Shown here: positions 38,900-53,000 of the stretch, piece by piece
Numbering within the stretch: position 1 is the first letter of the stretch
How the letters are laid out: every line of letters starts with the position of its first letter
Assembly: GCF_949628265.1 (NCBI RefSeq)
Contig: NC_088790.1
Coordinates: 6,390,545-6,454,544 of the forward strand
Direction of reading: 5' to 3'
Source of the DNA: Cloeon dipterum
Lineage: Eukaryota > Arthropoda > Insecta > Ephemeroptera > Baetidae
Length of the DNA stretch: 64,000 nt
Translations under genes and position numbers: made by a program
Notes under the pieces: model-generated
Databases searched by the model: none
Told to the model about the DNA's origin: nothing
Seen by the model: the letters and a program-made list of their open reading frames with translations, nothing else

Positions 38900-41800
38900 G
38901 GCTTGGCTCGCTAGCTGGCTGGCTGGCCACCTTCGGAGCGCCAACGCCGACCGCGGCGGGAGGGAGGGAAGCGGCCGCCGCGTGTGTGACTCTGTGTATG
39001 AAAAATTCAGATAAACGCGCCGCCAATGCTTTTTTTACGTGTAACTCTTCTCCCCGCCGGCTGATTTTTGACTCCCCTCTCCTTCGCCATACCTGGCTGA
39101 GTGCCTCCGCTAGCCTCGCACTCTCAGCCGCCGCGGCGCTCAGGTATGCCTACCTGCCTGCCTTTCGACCTGACAACAGGTGCGCGCGCTCCGCACGCAA
39201 ACGGACCAGCGGAAAGTTTCCTCCGCTTCTCTTGCGAACTTATGTTTGGCTTGATATTCTTTTATATAATCTAGTTGGAAAATTGCATTTAAATCGCTTA
39301 GCGATGTGAAACAGGAGCGCAGCCAAAAATTCATTTCAATCCCTGATTTCCCAATTAATCAAATTTAATTTAAGTAAAATTTAACTAACATAGTTAAAAA
39401 CACAGTAAGGAAGTCAAAGACAATAATAAACACGCGGGATATTAAAGTTAAGTATGAAAATTAACACACTAAATCTTAACCTACAGATGCATTATTTTGG
39501 TCAATAATCCTCTTTAAGCCACCCAGCCTGGTTGACATACAATGATGTTGATTCGTTATTTAATCCAAACTATTGGTATATTTTCTTTATAAAAGACAGT
39601 TTTTCCTTCGATAATTCAGCAGGTAAATTCAATATATTTTCGAACGTTTGAAACATTCCAATTGATATGTTTAATTATCTCTTTGAAGCTGAACAGAATG
39701 AAGTAGAATGCAAAATTTACAAGCCGAGAGTTAATATAAAAATGTTGAGAGCCTAGATAATCCTAATTTACTGAATTTTTGAGTTTGTCCTCGATTTGAG
39801 AACAAGTTTGTTTATTAGTTTAAAGTAGCCTAAATTCATAAAATTGATATTTGGATTATCAAGATTTCTGAAATTGTGATGAATTGCTACAATTTTATGC
39901 TATCCCGAAAGTTTTGAAAAACAATCGATTGTTTTTGCATTTTTTTGGTCTAGTTCTTTGGCTATTTTTGAGCTGTTTTTTCAATGATCACATTTAAAAT
40001 CTTTTAATGATTTATTTGCTTTTGCTACATTTAACGAAGCTAACTGAACGAGACAAAATCAAATTCTGATAAATATTATAAAAAATGGCAATAAAAAATT
40101 AACGTCAAATGAAAAATATATGCGGTGGGTTTGTGCGTCACTAAATAAAAAATAATTTTTATGTTACTTTAAATGTCTTATCTAAACATTCGTTCCAAAA
40201 TTTCATCACAGTGAATAAATTTCAAAATCCATTGAATACTAAGATATTATCATGCCTCCAATTATTTGAACTCGTTTTGAAAGTAAATCCCAGACTGAGG
40301 AAATAACGAATTAATATTAATTTAAAGCCATCGATGATCCTTTTAATCTGTTAATCAAACAATACTGAAATTACTCTCAAATCATCATGATATATGTATA
40401 AGTTTGCGCGTTGTGTGAGCAGCATGAGGAACAAAAAAACCAGTTCATATTAATATACTATAACGGAGAGCGTTTTGTGCTTCGGAATGGCACACACAGC
40501 AACCCCCTAGAACTGACGCAGATCGATCATGGTCAGCGGCAAAACAAATAGAGCGACACAATAACGCAGTAGGGATGTTTTGAATCGCAATGCAAACACA
40601 TCAAGGCGGCGAATATAATTATTCTCACACGCCCTCAGTCAGATCGACGTCAAACGAGAATGCGCCTCTGCAGCACCTCTCGTCAAGGTTGAGTGTTTTT
40701 CCTGCTCATCACCGGCACCACTACTTGTTATTTGTCACGTCAAAAGTGCGACGAGATCATTAAACTTGGGGAAATTCGCACGACCAAGTCCTCTGGCTGT
40801 AAAATAAGGTGTGATCGCTGCTCGGAACACTTGGGTGCTGTCAGTTTTCAAGGCAATGGGCGAATATGGTAATGCCCTTATCAAAACTTTTCCTTCTTTC
40901 ACAAATGTAAAACTTTTATTTGTCTTTTCAGGAGTTTTTATAATATGAGTATCAACGAGAAGATGAAGAAACACCAAAACCAAAGTCATTGCTTTTGCAA
41001 CTGAAAATAACGATAATGTAATTATTTTTATTAACTATCCGCATTTTTGAGCTTTTGAAGTGATCGAGTAGGAGTGAATTTAAAAGGACTCGAAACCAAT
41101 AAAGATCTGCTGCGAACCGTACCCCATCAAACTAGGCTTTAAACACATGCCATGTGCATTGCAAGTGGAAGTCTCTCCCCTCTGAATGCGCAGAACGTTC
41201 TCTCATTAACGTAAATTGAGCCGGCGCCCGATCACGCAATTTGAAGCGAAGTCACTTAATTTCAGCGTTGAGTGCGCTATTGAGTTTCCTGCCCGCAAGT
41301 CGCAGATTGCGCACGATCTGGCGCCCGCAAACGCAGTACGTAATGTTACGTGGTCAGCGCGGCAAGGCCATTTATGCACGATATTACTTCCACTCCCATT
41401 GATAAATGCAGCGGCTCGTACACCGCACGCCTCCTTTCGTGAGTTCTCCAAATCACGACAAAGCGTACAGCAGGAAAAGCGAGGCCCTGCATTTTGAAAT
41501 TCGACCAAATCATTAGAACGAAAGTATTTCCTAGTTTTAATTTTTAGGACTGCACATAACAGAGCATTCAATCCTTTAAAAGTGTGGTTATTCAGTTTCT
41601 GCCTTCCATTTGAGTAATTTTTATTTTTCATTATAAAAAAAGTCACCAAATTAAATAGACATGTAAAGATTGAACACGCGTACGCACACTTTTTTTGCTC
41701 ACAAGAATAGACTACATAATATGTTTATTTTTGATAATATAACTTCAGTGTGATTTGACTAAAATGTTTGTTCAAGAAGTCTCAATTTCTGCACTGTTGT

Positions 41801-44800
41801 GTAATGTTCACTTGATATAAATACAAATAATAGTGATTTTCATCAATTTAGTGCTTTTAATGACCTTAAATAAATAAAAAAGCATCATATAAATAAAAAA
41901 ACACATTATTGAAGTAAACTTTAGTAATAATAAAAGTTATAAATCGTTTCAGAGCACTTTCCGACTTTTCTACCTTCATCGCAGATATCACAAAAGAAAT
42001 GCCACAGAAGGAAATTGATTTAATGATTTTTTCACCTCTCTTCATTTCTGCGACCGCATCAGAGGTTGACCTGGCATCCATACTCATTCAAGCCAAGGGT
42101 GTATTGTTTCAGCCAGTCATTTGCAAAGAGACTGCTCGTTCGCTTGAAAACTAGACCGAGTTCGTAATATAGCTCTCAATTGTTCAGTGGAAACCGCAAT
42201 GTACGTTTATATAAGGTGTGGTACATGGGCAGTGCGCCGCAATGGTTTTCGCTCCTAAAGGAGAGATCATTTATGCGCACACAGGTTTTTTCGATTGCGC
42301 TCAGGTGCTTCAATCTGTCTCAATATAGAGCTTGCTTTTTAAAGAGTCAGCCTGCTGATGTGGTAGAGCCGCGTTCGCCCGCCCGCCCACCGAGGAGAGG
42401 CGAGTGTGTTTGTTTTTCTCGGCCGTGCAGAATCCAATATCCTGCGGCAGGATGCAAAACTCATCCCTTTCTTTGCTTCTGCGAGAGGAATTAGCACTTC
42501 AGCGTGAGTTTGCGGAGAAAAAAATCCAACAGCGGGAAAATAAGGAGTCGAGCAAAAAAAAATCAATTTAAACTCACTCCTAGTTCTCCTAGTTAATTTG
42601 CAGCTTTAGAAATGCACTTGCACGGTTGGTTGTCTTGAAGCAAAGACTGTCTGTCGTTAAATTTAAAACTTTTATAATTAAAACATCAAACGTGGCGTTG
42701 CGCCTCGATCGTTTTGCAAACTCGCCAAAAACTTTCGCGTTTACTTGATCGCATTAAAATCAGCTTGTCGAGCTGTGAAACCGTCTTTTGCCAGCCAGCA
42801 TTCGAGCGAGCGCGCGGATGAGGGAGCGGCGGCGTGTGTTTGAGAGGCAAAAGCAATTATGCCGCCCGCATGGCAAGCTCGCCGAGCTGGTTGCCTATCA
42901 ATTTAATTTATGGCGATTTATTTTGGATCTGTTGCGCGCGTCATTTTTCATCACGGCGCCCGGGGTGCGAGTGCCATGTGTGTTGACACTATCGCAAAAA
43001 CGCTGGTTGAGTGCAAGCGCAAATATAATATAACAAACGGTGCTTCCATCCATCATTTTGCGCTTGAGTGATGAAATTCCTCCACGCACTTGAACACGAT
43101 CATTCACTTTAATTTGAGTTCGGACGTTATCGCGGTCTCACAAGGATAAAATTCTGTAAAATATTTGCTCCAATCCGATTTTTTTTGCTTGCGAATAATA
43201 TTAAATTAAATTTCACTCCCCCACCACAATCTAATTTAATCTTGCGCAGGCATGTCCAATTATGAATTTTATGCAGATGCAATTTGCAGAGACGTCTAGT
43301 CTAATTAGCACTCAGACGAACAAGATAATTTTCCTAGAGAGGTCAAGATAATCTAGGGCTGTGCTCGTAGGCGAGGCGCCTTGATTGGGCCGTAATTAAG
43401 ATTATCTTATGCGTAGTCGTGAGGCCGTCTGTAAGTATAGTCTGTGTTTTCCTCACAAGCACGCGCACAACAATAATTTATTTACTCGCGAGGCGACACG
43501 GTTGCCATAGCAAAGAACGTCTCACGAGCTTTCATCATCCCACACGGTGTGTCAAAGCGAAGGCAACAGTCAACCTCTAATCATAATGCGCAAGGCAAAA
43601 AACGAATCAGCGCTGGTAAGGAAATGTTTCGGAAAAGCTTACAGTCAGGGTCCAAGAGACGGTTAAAATCTCTAGAGTAGGGTTTTTGATTATGCGGATT
43701 GTGTGCGTTGGCGCTTTGTTCGCAGCTTCCGAAATGTGGCTTTCAAATTGACTCCCTAAGCCACCCTCCTCACAAGTTTGTGTGGGTGCCTTTGATCAAA
43801 GCATTTCTCAGAAATCTGATTAGCTAACGACAAAGAGCGGAAGTTTGTTTGATGGCTGTTTATTTCAGATAAAGAACATTCGATAATATATTTCAAGCAT
43901 TTTAACGTCTGCTAAATTTCTAATGTCCTTTTTTTGTTTGAGATGATTTTAAATTCAAATTTTTTATGGAGTCAGAAACCAATTTATGAACTTATCACTT
44001 TTAGGGATTTACAAATTTAAAATTGCTTTTATATTTAGGAATATAAATTTAATATATCTACACAATAACTTAAGGACGACGGCTTTGGTTGAGAAGGGCA
44101 CAATTTTACTAATAAATATATAGCTATTTTTTTAATCTTTCCATGGAGCAGTTTGATGTTTATGAAGCTTGGTTGAGCATTAAAGTTGGCAAAGACAGAT
44201 TTCCTCAATAAAAATAGGAATTCACGGCACAAAGTTTGTGTCGCAGTGTGTTGAGCAGTTAAGCGTAAAGCAACTCTGTTAATTAAAAAAACAGACGTCT
44301 TACTATATAGTGTGTCAAATCTGTTATAGACATTGCAGGAAATAATAAAACTAACTACAAAGCTTTGTGCCATAAAGTTAATCTATTAGAAGGAAAACAC
44401 AATTGTACGTTTCAGGAAGTGAGAGAAGCTTCAGAATGCCTTTCGTAGTTTGTTGCCAGAACTAATTCCAACCTGGTTAATCCAATTAATTCCAGCAGCG
44501 GGACCGCTCATAATTTTGATAGCGCGCTCTATCTCCGAATTCCTGTGGCTTAATTCACGTTTTTCCACGACACAACCCAGCGTGGGTGGACCATAAAACC
44601 GACAGCGGGCAACAAGAAAACAAAGTGGGTCGATAGAAAAGTCCGCACTTGCAGCTATGAATCGCAATATACTTGTGTTTGAACAAAAGCAAAAGTCAAA
44701 CATTAATAAACCACTGTTGTGTGGATTTCAGAGAATGCGTCTGCCTCGTCTGCCTGAACGGATGGTGATGAGTTCCTCTATGGCAGTCTGCAATTTCCCT

Positions 44801-47800
44801 GCCAATTTACGAAACAGAAGTGGAGCGAGAGGCAAAGCGCAATTTCAGTTGAGCACAATGAACGCATGCCATAAAACATTCGCATTCAAGCTTTTTAAAA
44901 AGCTTGCCAATCATATCGTTTGTATGCAAAGTGCTCTTTGTGGTCCTTTCTGTCGAGAGAAGGAGAGAGAACCGTATTCTTTGTGTAGAAATAGTAATTG
45001 GAGGAACTTTTCTTCAATGCAGGCTAAAACCGTGAGAGATAAATGAATAGTGAATTTTATTTTAATATCACGAAATCACAGCATTTATATTAAAAATGAA
45101 AATCAAATAGATAAATTCTAAAGAAAGTAGGTCAAATCAGAAATGTATACAGCCATAGTAGCACATACCTGTCGGATGAAAAATCAATATTGGAAACACT
45201 TATATAGAGAAAAGTTAGCCATAAATGTGAGAAAGATTTGATACATTGGACTTTTTGAATGCCAATTTAACATAATTAAAATTAATATTGCGATATAACA
45301 AGTGGGGGAGTAAAAGGAAATTGTAAGGGGAAATGATAGAGGTTACCTTGAATAACATTTAATTGTAATGCGACTGTTTAGAGATTTCATATTTACAATA
45401 ATTTTTAATATCCCTTCTCACCTTGGAACAAAAAAATCATTAAAAACAATCCTGTAATTGCAAACATTGCAATGATGTGTGACAGCAGCTTAGGTAAAGT
45501 AGAGTGAATGATTTTAAATAGGAAAATACATAATATTCATCATGAAATGGGGCACTTAACTAAATTGATATCACAGCGGTTGCTTTCAAATAAAAAATAT
45601 CTTCATCGGCTGACACCACGCTCATTAGAACCCTTGACCAACCGTTTTAGGTGTACTACATGTAATTGACAAAGTGCACTTAAATTAAGTTTTGAAATTT
45701 TAAACTAGTCTTTTTCAATCGTATATTAACAACCGAAGGCAGCTGTTATTATTCAAATTGAGAAGCCAACGGGGACGATTGAAAAAATTAGACTTTAATC
45801 AGCAATCTATTATAACAAAAATTGTCTAAATTTGTTGAGTAGTTGCCTTTTGAATCGTTTTTAATAATATATCCGGTAAAAATGAAATTTTCACGACTGA
45901 ATCGACACTTTTTTGAAAATTCTGAATCCTCTCGGGGTTTTAGTAGCTGCCTTATGGAGTGCCTTGCAACACATGAATCCATCACTTCGCTTGAAATCAT
46001 GGCGATTGCTTGTTGCTAGAATTAATGCATGGTGGTTTAATACCCTATTGAAATAACCATAATGTGCTATATTTAGTGTTTTACAGCGAGTGACTTAAAT
46101 GCGTTTTTTTATTTATTACTTAACCACATAGTAGATTTTAATTGGGCACATCAAATCATGCTTTTTTGCATAATTGTTCAAACCAGTAAGTGAGATTTTT
46201 CTGCATCTCAACGATTCCGAATTTAAGTGTGCATTCAACTTACCAACAATGGGGAGCTTGCTAAAATACACAAGCGAAGGCAACGAATATTATCTTCTTG
46301 GTCAATGTTAAAACAGGCAACCCATATCAAACGCAGTGCCGGTGGTTCTTTCGAAAGGCATGTTTTCATGGCAAATGTTCACTTACGTTGAATTAATTTT
46401 CCTGAGTGGAAAACCACCACCACCACCTCCACATAAACTGCTGAAGGGACGGTGATATAGGTGCTCTGATTAGATTAGAATAAAAAAATTGCAAAATTTA
46501 TCAAGTCGTGAACGTGAGAGCCGCGCACAGAGCAGTATTTCAAGGTAAATTCTGTAAATGGATTCTGCATGTATTTTTCTATTCAGGACTGATTGAGAGA
46601 TCAAATATCAAATTTATTTTATGAAAAGAGTTTTTTGTTTCAATAATTCTTGCAAATCATTATGCATAATTGCCTGGATTATAAAAATGTGCTTGCGAAA
46701 TATCGGTTAACATGTATATTAGCTCTAGTCTAAATGTAAAATTTACTTTATTTACAAGAGCGTTGGTGCAAACGCTGTTACTCCATGCGTAATGCTATAA
46801 TTTTATAGTTTGAATACGTTCCAACACGCATTGGAATTTTCCCTTTACAGCATTGCAGAATTCTTGCTCTGCAACCAGCGTCGTTTGCTGAAGCAGAAAA
46901 CATCTCTACTCTTTCAACCATATCTGCCTTTCTTTATTTTTAGGTTCCTCGCTCGAAAAGACAATCGCGTTGAGAGGACTATCGACAAATATTTCTTCAG
47001 ATGCGCAGATTCAGATGACGAGAAAGAGGACATGTATACGAGTCTTCATATTTTGCTTGACAAATAAAGAGCATCGCTGCTCGCCACTCCACCAAGTGTC
47101 GCAAAACATCGAGTTTTTCGGAGACGCCGCATAAAATCGTAGAGAAAACTCTGCCAACGGCGAAAGTCGTGCTTTTTATTATTCCAAGTTGGAGGATGAT
47201 GGGAATAATGGCTGGCGCGCTTTATTACCTAAGAGATAACAAATGAGATAGGGTGAATGAGAACCGCTGCCTGTGACACGAGCGGCTTGCCATAAACCAC
47301 CCTAAAATCACACTCCCTCTCCACAAGTTCAATCTCGCTGGTGCTCTACGCCGATCTCAATCTCATAGCCGATAATATAGCATTGATAAGGAAAACTTAT
47401 TGACGGCCGGGGAGCCAGCAAATCAATATTGTTTTAACACAACATGCTAGCGAGTGAAAGAGGAAAATTATATCGCCTCACACAGCATACTTTCCTATTA
47501 TTTAACTATCAAAAATTTCGTTAATATCATAACCAATTTCCGCCAATCCGAGCTGGAGTTTGAGTGATCGTTAATTTATTCACGAGAGTTTGAGTGGCGA
47601 TGAATTCATGAATACGCTCTAGATGCCTTTGCCAGAATACTGGCGCCACGCTGACTAAAGGTCAAAGTTCGCTCTCGACGCTTCTTCTTTTTACACAGAG
47701 ACTTTATCCAGCGGCTCCCTTCATCGCAAAACCAAGCATCTATCTAGGCTCTCTCGAAAACATCATCGTCGTCTTCCAAGGACTTGGAGTTGCTGGGTAA

Positions 47801-47906
47801 ATGTTTCTCCAGAAAGTGCGCGTGTGTGTATATTTATCTTTCGGGGTTTCACTAGGGAGGAGAATCGCAGGAGAAAAAAAATCTGTTGTCGCATCTGGTT
47901 GCCAAG
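38900..47906. other. Large gene-poor spacer
   Basis: About 9 kb of mostly AT-rich DNA, especially 39.3-40.4 kb and 45-46.8 kb. No ORF carries a recognisable domain and no set of exons with compatible phases was found. It lies upstream of the claudin-like gene and downstream of the ALP gene and could hold enhancers, for example the GATA-site group at 43.3-43.4 kb. Confidence 0.5.
43323..43407. promoter_or_regulatory. Cluster of three GATA-type sites
   Basis: AGATAA occurs at 43323-43328 and 43346-43351, both within TCAAGATAAT or ACAAGATAAT contexts, and TTATCT occurs at 43402-43407. Three WGATAR sites in 85 bp is more than expected by chance in a short stretch, but they are common in AT-rich DNA. 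Enhancer function is speculative. Confidence 0.25.
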
Positions 47907-48077
47907 TTATTCGATCTGCTGCTGGAAGAAGGAACTGGGCTTATTGTAATTTTGTTCGGCAAGGATTTTGGTAAAGCACACGCAGAAGAAACCAATGAGG
48001 AGTGACGCAACGCCCTGAAGATTAAGCACTGCTCCCATAGGTCTTCTATGTTCTTTAAATTTTACACCCAGCAACAT
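47907..48077 (-). CDS. Possible 56-aa single-span membrane micropeptide, weakly Kish/TMEM167-like
   Basis: An ORF opens with ATG in a strong ACCACCATG context and encodes 56 aa. A basic N-terminus is followed by one hydrophobic helix (about 17-38) and a polar Gln-rich end. From the internal Met14, the spacing M-x-A-x2-N-x-Q-x10-C-x-C matches the start of Kish (TMEM167), a small Golgi membrane protein of about 72 aa. The conserved second half (including the IGER motif) is absent, and I found no downstream exon for it. It may be a lineage-specific micropeptide, a decayed Kish fragment or a chance ORF. A good splice donor (GG/GTAAGA) just upstream of the ATG is a warning that the ORF could lie in an intron. 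Confidence 0.3.
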   Translation of the reverse strand: MLLGVKFKEHRRPMGAVLNLQGVASLLIGFFCVCFTKILAEQNYNKPSSFFQQQIE

Positions 48078-48079
48078 GG

Positions 48080-49797
48080 TGGTTCTCTTACCCAATGTTG
48101 ATGTCAGATAACAGGCAGAAGAGCTTTTAATTTAAGTCCAAATAAAAGTAAAGGATTTATTTTTGGGGCCAGTAAATAATTTTTTGACAAATTGCCACTG
48201 CAAAACTCATTATCTTCAAACATTGAAAATGCCGCTGTGTAATTTACTGAAAATGTATAAATACAAGTCTAACAATCCTACATTTTTTTCTAGGAGTCTT
48301 TTTATGAAGATTACATAGCAAACTTTTTATATTACGTTCTTAGCAAGTTTTCATCGACATTGTAGTCAATCTCCTTGGAAAATCCGTTGATTGAAAACTC
48401 GGGACTAATAATCCTTTCGTAGCCTGTGAAAATTACCAGTCCGGCGAAGTTTGCGGTGCAAACTGCAAAGAAGGGCGTCGGTCGGCGCTGTTATAGGCTG
48501 TGCCGCCACGCACAACTGCTAGACACGATGCCTAACTCGAGCCGAGCAGGCGCTTGCGAGTCTCTTGGTGTTTGCGGCATTCATTGTTGTCGCTCTTTAC
48601 TCTGAATCGCAGTTCAAACAAGATATCTCGAACGCCTCCGTGCCCTCCGCCAGCCTGGCTTGGTCTTGGAGATGAAGTCTTATTAGCCTCACTTACACAC
48701 CGCCAGCACGGCCTGGGACTTTGGAGTGCAGAAACTTGTTTGCCTTCTGCTCCGGCTTCAGACGGTTTGGTCTCTGTGACAATGAGCCAGTCAACGACAT
48801 TGGGTACACATAACCATTTTGTCAATTTGTCTTTGCAGGTTTGATGCCAAGAGCCAGTAAATCTTGTATTTGAAGATGTTACAATAGAGAAATAGGCTCT
48901 GCACATATGAAAATTTTATCACGCGACAAGGCCAAACTAATTATACTTTCATGAACGAATATTAAAAAAGGTTGCCAAATGGATTAAAATGATGATCCCT
49001 TTTCAGTATATATCTGAAATATTTTTTCTGCTGCGATGCGCACGTGGATTATCGATATCCTATCAATAATTTGATTTTCAGCTAATTAGAGCAATTACTG
49101 GGAGAAAAATCAGTCAGCAGCTCGTTAGTTGATTCCAAGTGCATGATAATTCTTCGATGGCCAATAATTATCAAGGGGGTTCTAATTAAAAATTGCAAAA
49201 CAAGCGAGTTGTAGCTTGAATATATAGTATTATCCTTTATTTCGCTCGGTGATTCAGCACATACAAGGTACATTTTCTGGAATTGGAGCGGGGGCTGCTC
49301 TTTTGATTTGATTTAAAAGCTGGCTCAGTCCGGGTCTAATTGAGAGACGTGGCTGGGGAAATCTCCAATTAGACGCAGCCTGCGCCACCCGCGCACCATC
49401 CAGTCTTGGAATACATACATGATAATTTGCTTTCTACTCTACGCGTGAATATATTAATCCATAGGTATGCTTCTTGATGTATTTTGACACCAATGATAAT
49501 CTTTTTTTTCTTTTTTACTTCAACTCTCAGATTATATTTCGTGTGTGAAGTTAGCTTAAATTCATGATAATTTTAAGTTATTGTGTCTTCGTACAGTCTG
49601 CTGTTATTAGGAAATGAACAAACACAAGGTATAATTTTGTGAAATTGACCGTTTAAGGAGAAAAAAGTGCCGATAGCGGCTTGATTCTGAACTTGTCGCC
49701 GTGAAAGGCCTTTGCACAGGTTTTTTCAGGCGACGAAATAAATTCCAAGAACAACAACAGCATATAACGGGCTCTTTTATCTCTTCCAAGTCTGACA
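48080..49797. other. Non-coding stretch downstream of the ALP gene
   Basis: GC-richer DNA around 48.55-48.75 kb carries overlapping ORFs on both strands without recognisable domains. The rest is AT-rich. No gene is supported. Confidence 0.45.
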
Positions 49798-49803
49798 TTT
49801 ATT
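49798..49803 (-). terminator. Candidate poly(A) signal of the ALP gene
   Basis: AATAAA on the minus strand, about 255 nt beyond the ALP stop codon. Confidence 0.4.
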
Positions 49804-50056
49804 TGTTTTCGGAATCTGCATTAAACGGGAAAGGAATCGACATCAGTGTAGGAAGGATCCAAAATACGCACAAGAGATCAACGATTTGGTGGGTACAGCT
49901 TGTTGGAATATCGACACCGATAGTGGAGGACGAGAATGACAGAACATCAAACCACCGACAAATAATTCGCGTCTACTCCTAAAACTTTGGCTGGAGGAGG
50001 CGTTTGGAGAGTGGTCTCTTCAGTCTGCGAAGGCCTGCTCCAGTTCGCGATCCAGT

Positions 50057-53000
50057 TTACTTGCCCCACTTTTGGAAGAGCCCTGCGCGCTGACACCTGC
50101 AGTTGGCGCCCCACAGGTTGCAGCGGCAAGAGCTGTTGTAGCAGCAGTCATTAGGCCTGTGGTCGCAGCTTCCACCCTTGCGGACGCAAGAACGCCTGAA
50201 AAGACGAATAAGAGAAGAACGTCTGACAAGAAATTAGAATTTACTTGCGATCAACAGTTAGTGAACACAACATTCAGTATTTACAATCACATGCAAGATT
50301 CGAATGTGGGCTGATTGTTTTTCATTCAATCCTATTCTTAAAAATTAGAGGAAATATGTGGGTAGGGTATTGATTTATAAGTTGATGAGTGTCAGTAATT
50401 AAAGAAGAAACAGCTGCTTATGTGAAAGAGAGACTTTTAGTTGTGGAAATTTAAATTTGATGCAATCTGTGTCGTGTGGCGTACAGCTAAAATAGTCTGC
50501 TGTCTGATCTCCCAAAGCTCTCGATCCAATCCTGAACATTTCATGCACTAATTGGCAATCGCCAACGTGCCGACACAAGCCAGTGATTTTTCGCCAATAA
50601 TGCGCTGCCTACTCCACTAATGGCCATAAAACGATCCGTGGTGGCGGCTGCGGAAAACAGTGATGGCGACGGTAATTATTGCCGCAAAAACCTACCAGTC
50701 AACGCCAGGCAGTCGATTTAATGAATATCGTGTGCGTAGGTGCAGTAGCTTGGTGATTTTATAGAGCGGAGTATATGGTGGCATTAGCAAATGCGATCAT
50801 AAATATTCAAGGTGATATCTAGCGCCATCACCTGTTAAGAAACTATTAAATATTATTAAAATTTGATTGACTAAATGTTGGATAAATAAGTCTTAATTCA
50901 AACGCAAAAATAAATCTTTACACAGGGTTTGATCAACCGGTTAAATGATCGATTGACAACCAATTTTGATTGATCTATTATGTGTGCTAGACTTAAGTTT
51001 CCCAACCTGTGGCTCTGGTTCAATAGCGCTGCTGAATTGGATGGAAACTCGTTCCATATAATATAATAACGAGGGGATAACTAGCTCTCCTGATGGCTTA
51101 GTTGAGCAAACACACGCATCGTGTCCAGCCATTCGCTTAATTGAATGCCAACGGCCTCTTTAAAATTGAGTGCCTTTTGCGAGAGAAACGAGGATAGCTT
51201 GGAGCCAACAGACACGGGACAAAAGAATTATTGTTTTCGGCAATCGTATTACTTGGAAACATTGTCGACAAAAGCTCTTTAAAATTCGCGGGAAAGCGTG
51301 GGTGCGAACAAACAAGTGGGTGATTTATGCAAGCAGCTTTCATAACTACTAACGTTAATAATAGGACAATGAGTGCGTGCACCTCTATAAATTAGGCCAG
51401 GGTGGTTGCGAGATCATTTTCATGCCTACGTAAATAATTTTTTCTTCCTTGCTCTCGTATCACAATGCGGCAGATAATATTGATTCATAATAAGTACACT
51501 AATTCTAGGCCGCGTAGTTATTTATCAATCTGTTACGCAAAAATCTATTAATTGATTCACGCCGGATGAATACCCGTTAAACTAGTTCACGCTGGTTAAG
51601 TGAGGATCAATTATTTATTATCTCCCTTCGCTTCATTTATCTCTCCCACGCACTAAATAGATTATAGCCTATCATTATAGGACATTAAATGTATATGGCC
51701 AATATCTTTCAAATATCAAGGGTCAAATCATAACGTGTGATACAAAAAAACACGATATTCATTTTTAGACGAATAATAGTCTTCAAGGTTGAGCTTTCCT
51801 TGAAAACAGCAGGGTGGCGAAATGTTTACGAGGTATTCCATTTGCAATGCGCGATAAATCTTTCACAAAGGCATGTATGCATGCCACACGGCTTTTGCGG
51901 GTGTGCAGCGAGCCTTGAGCTTAGGTTCTTTCGGTTCTTTCAGCCGTTGTGTCACGTAAGCCGAGTAGTAAAGCGACGTGTTTATTTGGTCCCGTGGTAA
52001 TCCACTTTTGACACAGAATTGCTCGTCAGGCTGAGATGGAATTCCGCTCTCTGTCTTCAAGATAAAAAATACGTAATTTTCTAAGTAAGAAAGCCTACTG
52101 TCTCTCTATTCTAAATTAAGCAGTCGTGCACGATAAGATCCGAAATGGGTAAATCTTGATGGGGTGAGTGTGTGAGAGTGGGTTGATTTAACCAACAGTT
52201 ATTAGCTACTCACTTTTGAGAGTTCTGGAAGAGTCGTTCCAAGTTGTTATCGCTGTAGTCGTCTAAAGTGTCGTCTGAAACAGATTAAATAAAATGCTAT
52301 CAAGGAAAGCACTAAACTTGTTTGCCTGAAGGCGATTTTTGACAAAATAATAGACTTTTCATGGAAAACTGGAGACTCAAAAAAATACAAGTGATTTTAG
52401 ACTGTACGTAACAGAAAGTCCTTTCTCTTCTAATATCTTCTTCTAACCTGTTTTGCCAGCTTATCCCCTACTTGTCTCGCTGGCAAAAAGACGAAGTACA
52501 ATGTTTAATTTGTCATCTAAAACTGGGTATTGTGTGCATAAATTGCAATCATGAATACCTTATTTTTACCTCACATCGTAAAATGCACTTATGTACCATA
52601 CGCGTATATGAGGCCGCAGAACAGGGAAGCCGTAGAAAAACTTTTAATAAAAAGGAGCTGCAGTAAAGAAGGGTCATTTTATATACAGAACGCTAGCACG
52701 ACACATTGTCTGCGCAACCCAGGCCGAATGTAACGGAGAAAATGGAACGGGAATTTCTTTAGTGCCGTGCTACTGAAGTAAAAAAAGCTTTTCTCGCGCT
52801 CCCTTAAAAGCACAAACGCGAGTCTGCTTGCACGCCTCGCCCGCACTTTCTTTATCATTGCTAATTCCGTGGTTAAATGAGCTGCCGCACTGCCCATACA
52901 CTAATGCCTGCGTTGCTTGAAAGGCGTTCGCACGCGGTGTTTTTTCCTCCCAGCCTCTTTACTTACGCAAATATTTGGCAACATACTTTTTAATTAAGGA

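Noticed and set aside
48532..48906. Overlapping 124- and 96-codon ORFs on opposite strands
   Set aside because: Both strands are open because stops are sparse; no recognisable family, and no clear link to the 47.9-kb micro-ORF.
50020..50229. Ala/Thr-rich minus-strand ORF over ALP exon 3
   Set aside because: Wrong frame of the ALP exon; the splice phase from exon 2 selects the Cys-rich frame.
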